A DNA stretch of 5,001 nt, from NCBI GenBank assembly GCA_964407495.1, contig CAYOVP010000087.1, positions 1 to 5,001 on the forward strand. The letters are read 5' to 3'. The notes beneath the pieces were generated by a model, which made no database searches, was not told where the DNA came from, and worked only from the letters and a program-made list of their open reading frames with translations. Of the stretch, positions 4,949 to 5,001 are shown one piece after another. The translations under genes were made by a program, and so were the position numbers. The first letter of the stretch is position 1. The number at the start of each line of letters is the position of its first letter. Origin of the DNA: JAJRZX01 sp964407495. Lineage in GTDB: Bacteria; Desulfobacterota; GWC2-55-46; JADFVP01.

Positions 4949-5001
4949 ATGATAAACGCAGAGGAGATAAGCAACCTTATCAGGGCCCGCATAGAGGGCT
5001 T
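4949..5001 (+). CDS. atpA: F-type ATP synthase subunit alpha, N-terminal fragment cut by the window edge
   Basis: Only 17 full codons are visible: MINAEEISNLIRARIEG. This is the characteristic N-terminus of the alpha subunit, whose extreme N-terminal helix binds subunit delta. It follows a good ribosome site and comes right after atpH, the usual order in bacterial atp operons. The nucleotide-binding regions lie beyond the window. The call rests on the short N-terminal match plus gene order. Confidence 0.85.
   Translation, partial: MINAEEISNLIRARIEG

Overview
The window comes from a bacterial chromosome, probably a Gram-negative, respiring, anaerobe-type lineage. Three things suggest this: a secreted multiheme c-type cytochrome, an F-type ATP synthase cluster with both a b' and a b stator subunit, and a b subunit that starts with a signal-peptide-like segment. 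That combination is familiar from Desulfobacterota, Nitrospirota and related groups. The genes are GC-rich but use many ATA (Ile) and AGG/AGA (Arg) codons. I cannot place the organism more precisely from sequence alone.

Layout. Bases 1-148 are non-coding, with long C-runs and a short tandem repeat. On the minus strand, 149-1192 encodes an exported tetraheme cytochrome c. It is transcribed away from a 329-base divergent control region (1193-1521). That region holds an extended -10 promoter for the cytochrome, a near-consensus sigma70 promoter for the plus strand, a 17-base palindrome and a terminator-like hairpin. On the plus strand, 1522-2910 encodes the metalloprotease TldD, with no pmbA/tldE partner beside it. 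A 273-base gap (2911-3183) carries a TTGACA-containing, AATTCC-rich promoter region and a leader hairpin, and the ATP synthase genes follow.

The ATP synthase cluster reads b'-b, delta, then the start of alpha (cut by the window edge). These are the peripheral stalk, the stalk-to-F1 connector and the catalytic-head subunit of the F1Fo complex. The unusual feature is that b' and b form one continuous 323-codon frame. The join lies exactly where b' should end and at the ATG where b should begin, with no stop and no linker. The b half keeps a hydrophobic signal-like start with an AQA|AE cleavage-like site, so the two subunits could still be separated by internal initiation or by signal peptidase. 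The two gaps inside the cluster (122 and 125 bases) are long for such an operon, and each contains a hairpin.

The best candidates for something undescribed are the seamless b'-b fusion and how it is resolved. Second are the control elements in the two intergenic regions. The remaining genes are of recognisable families.
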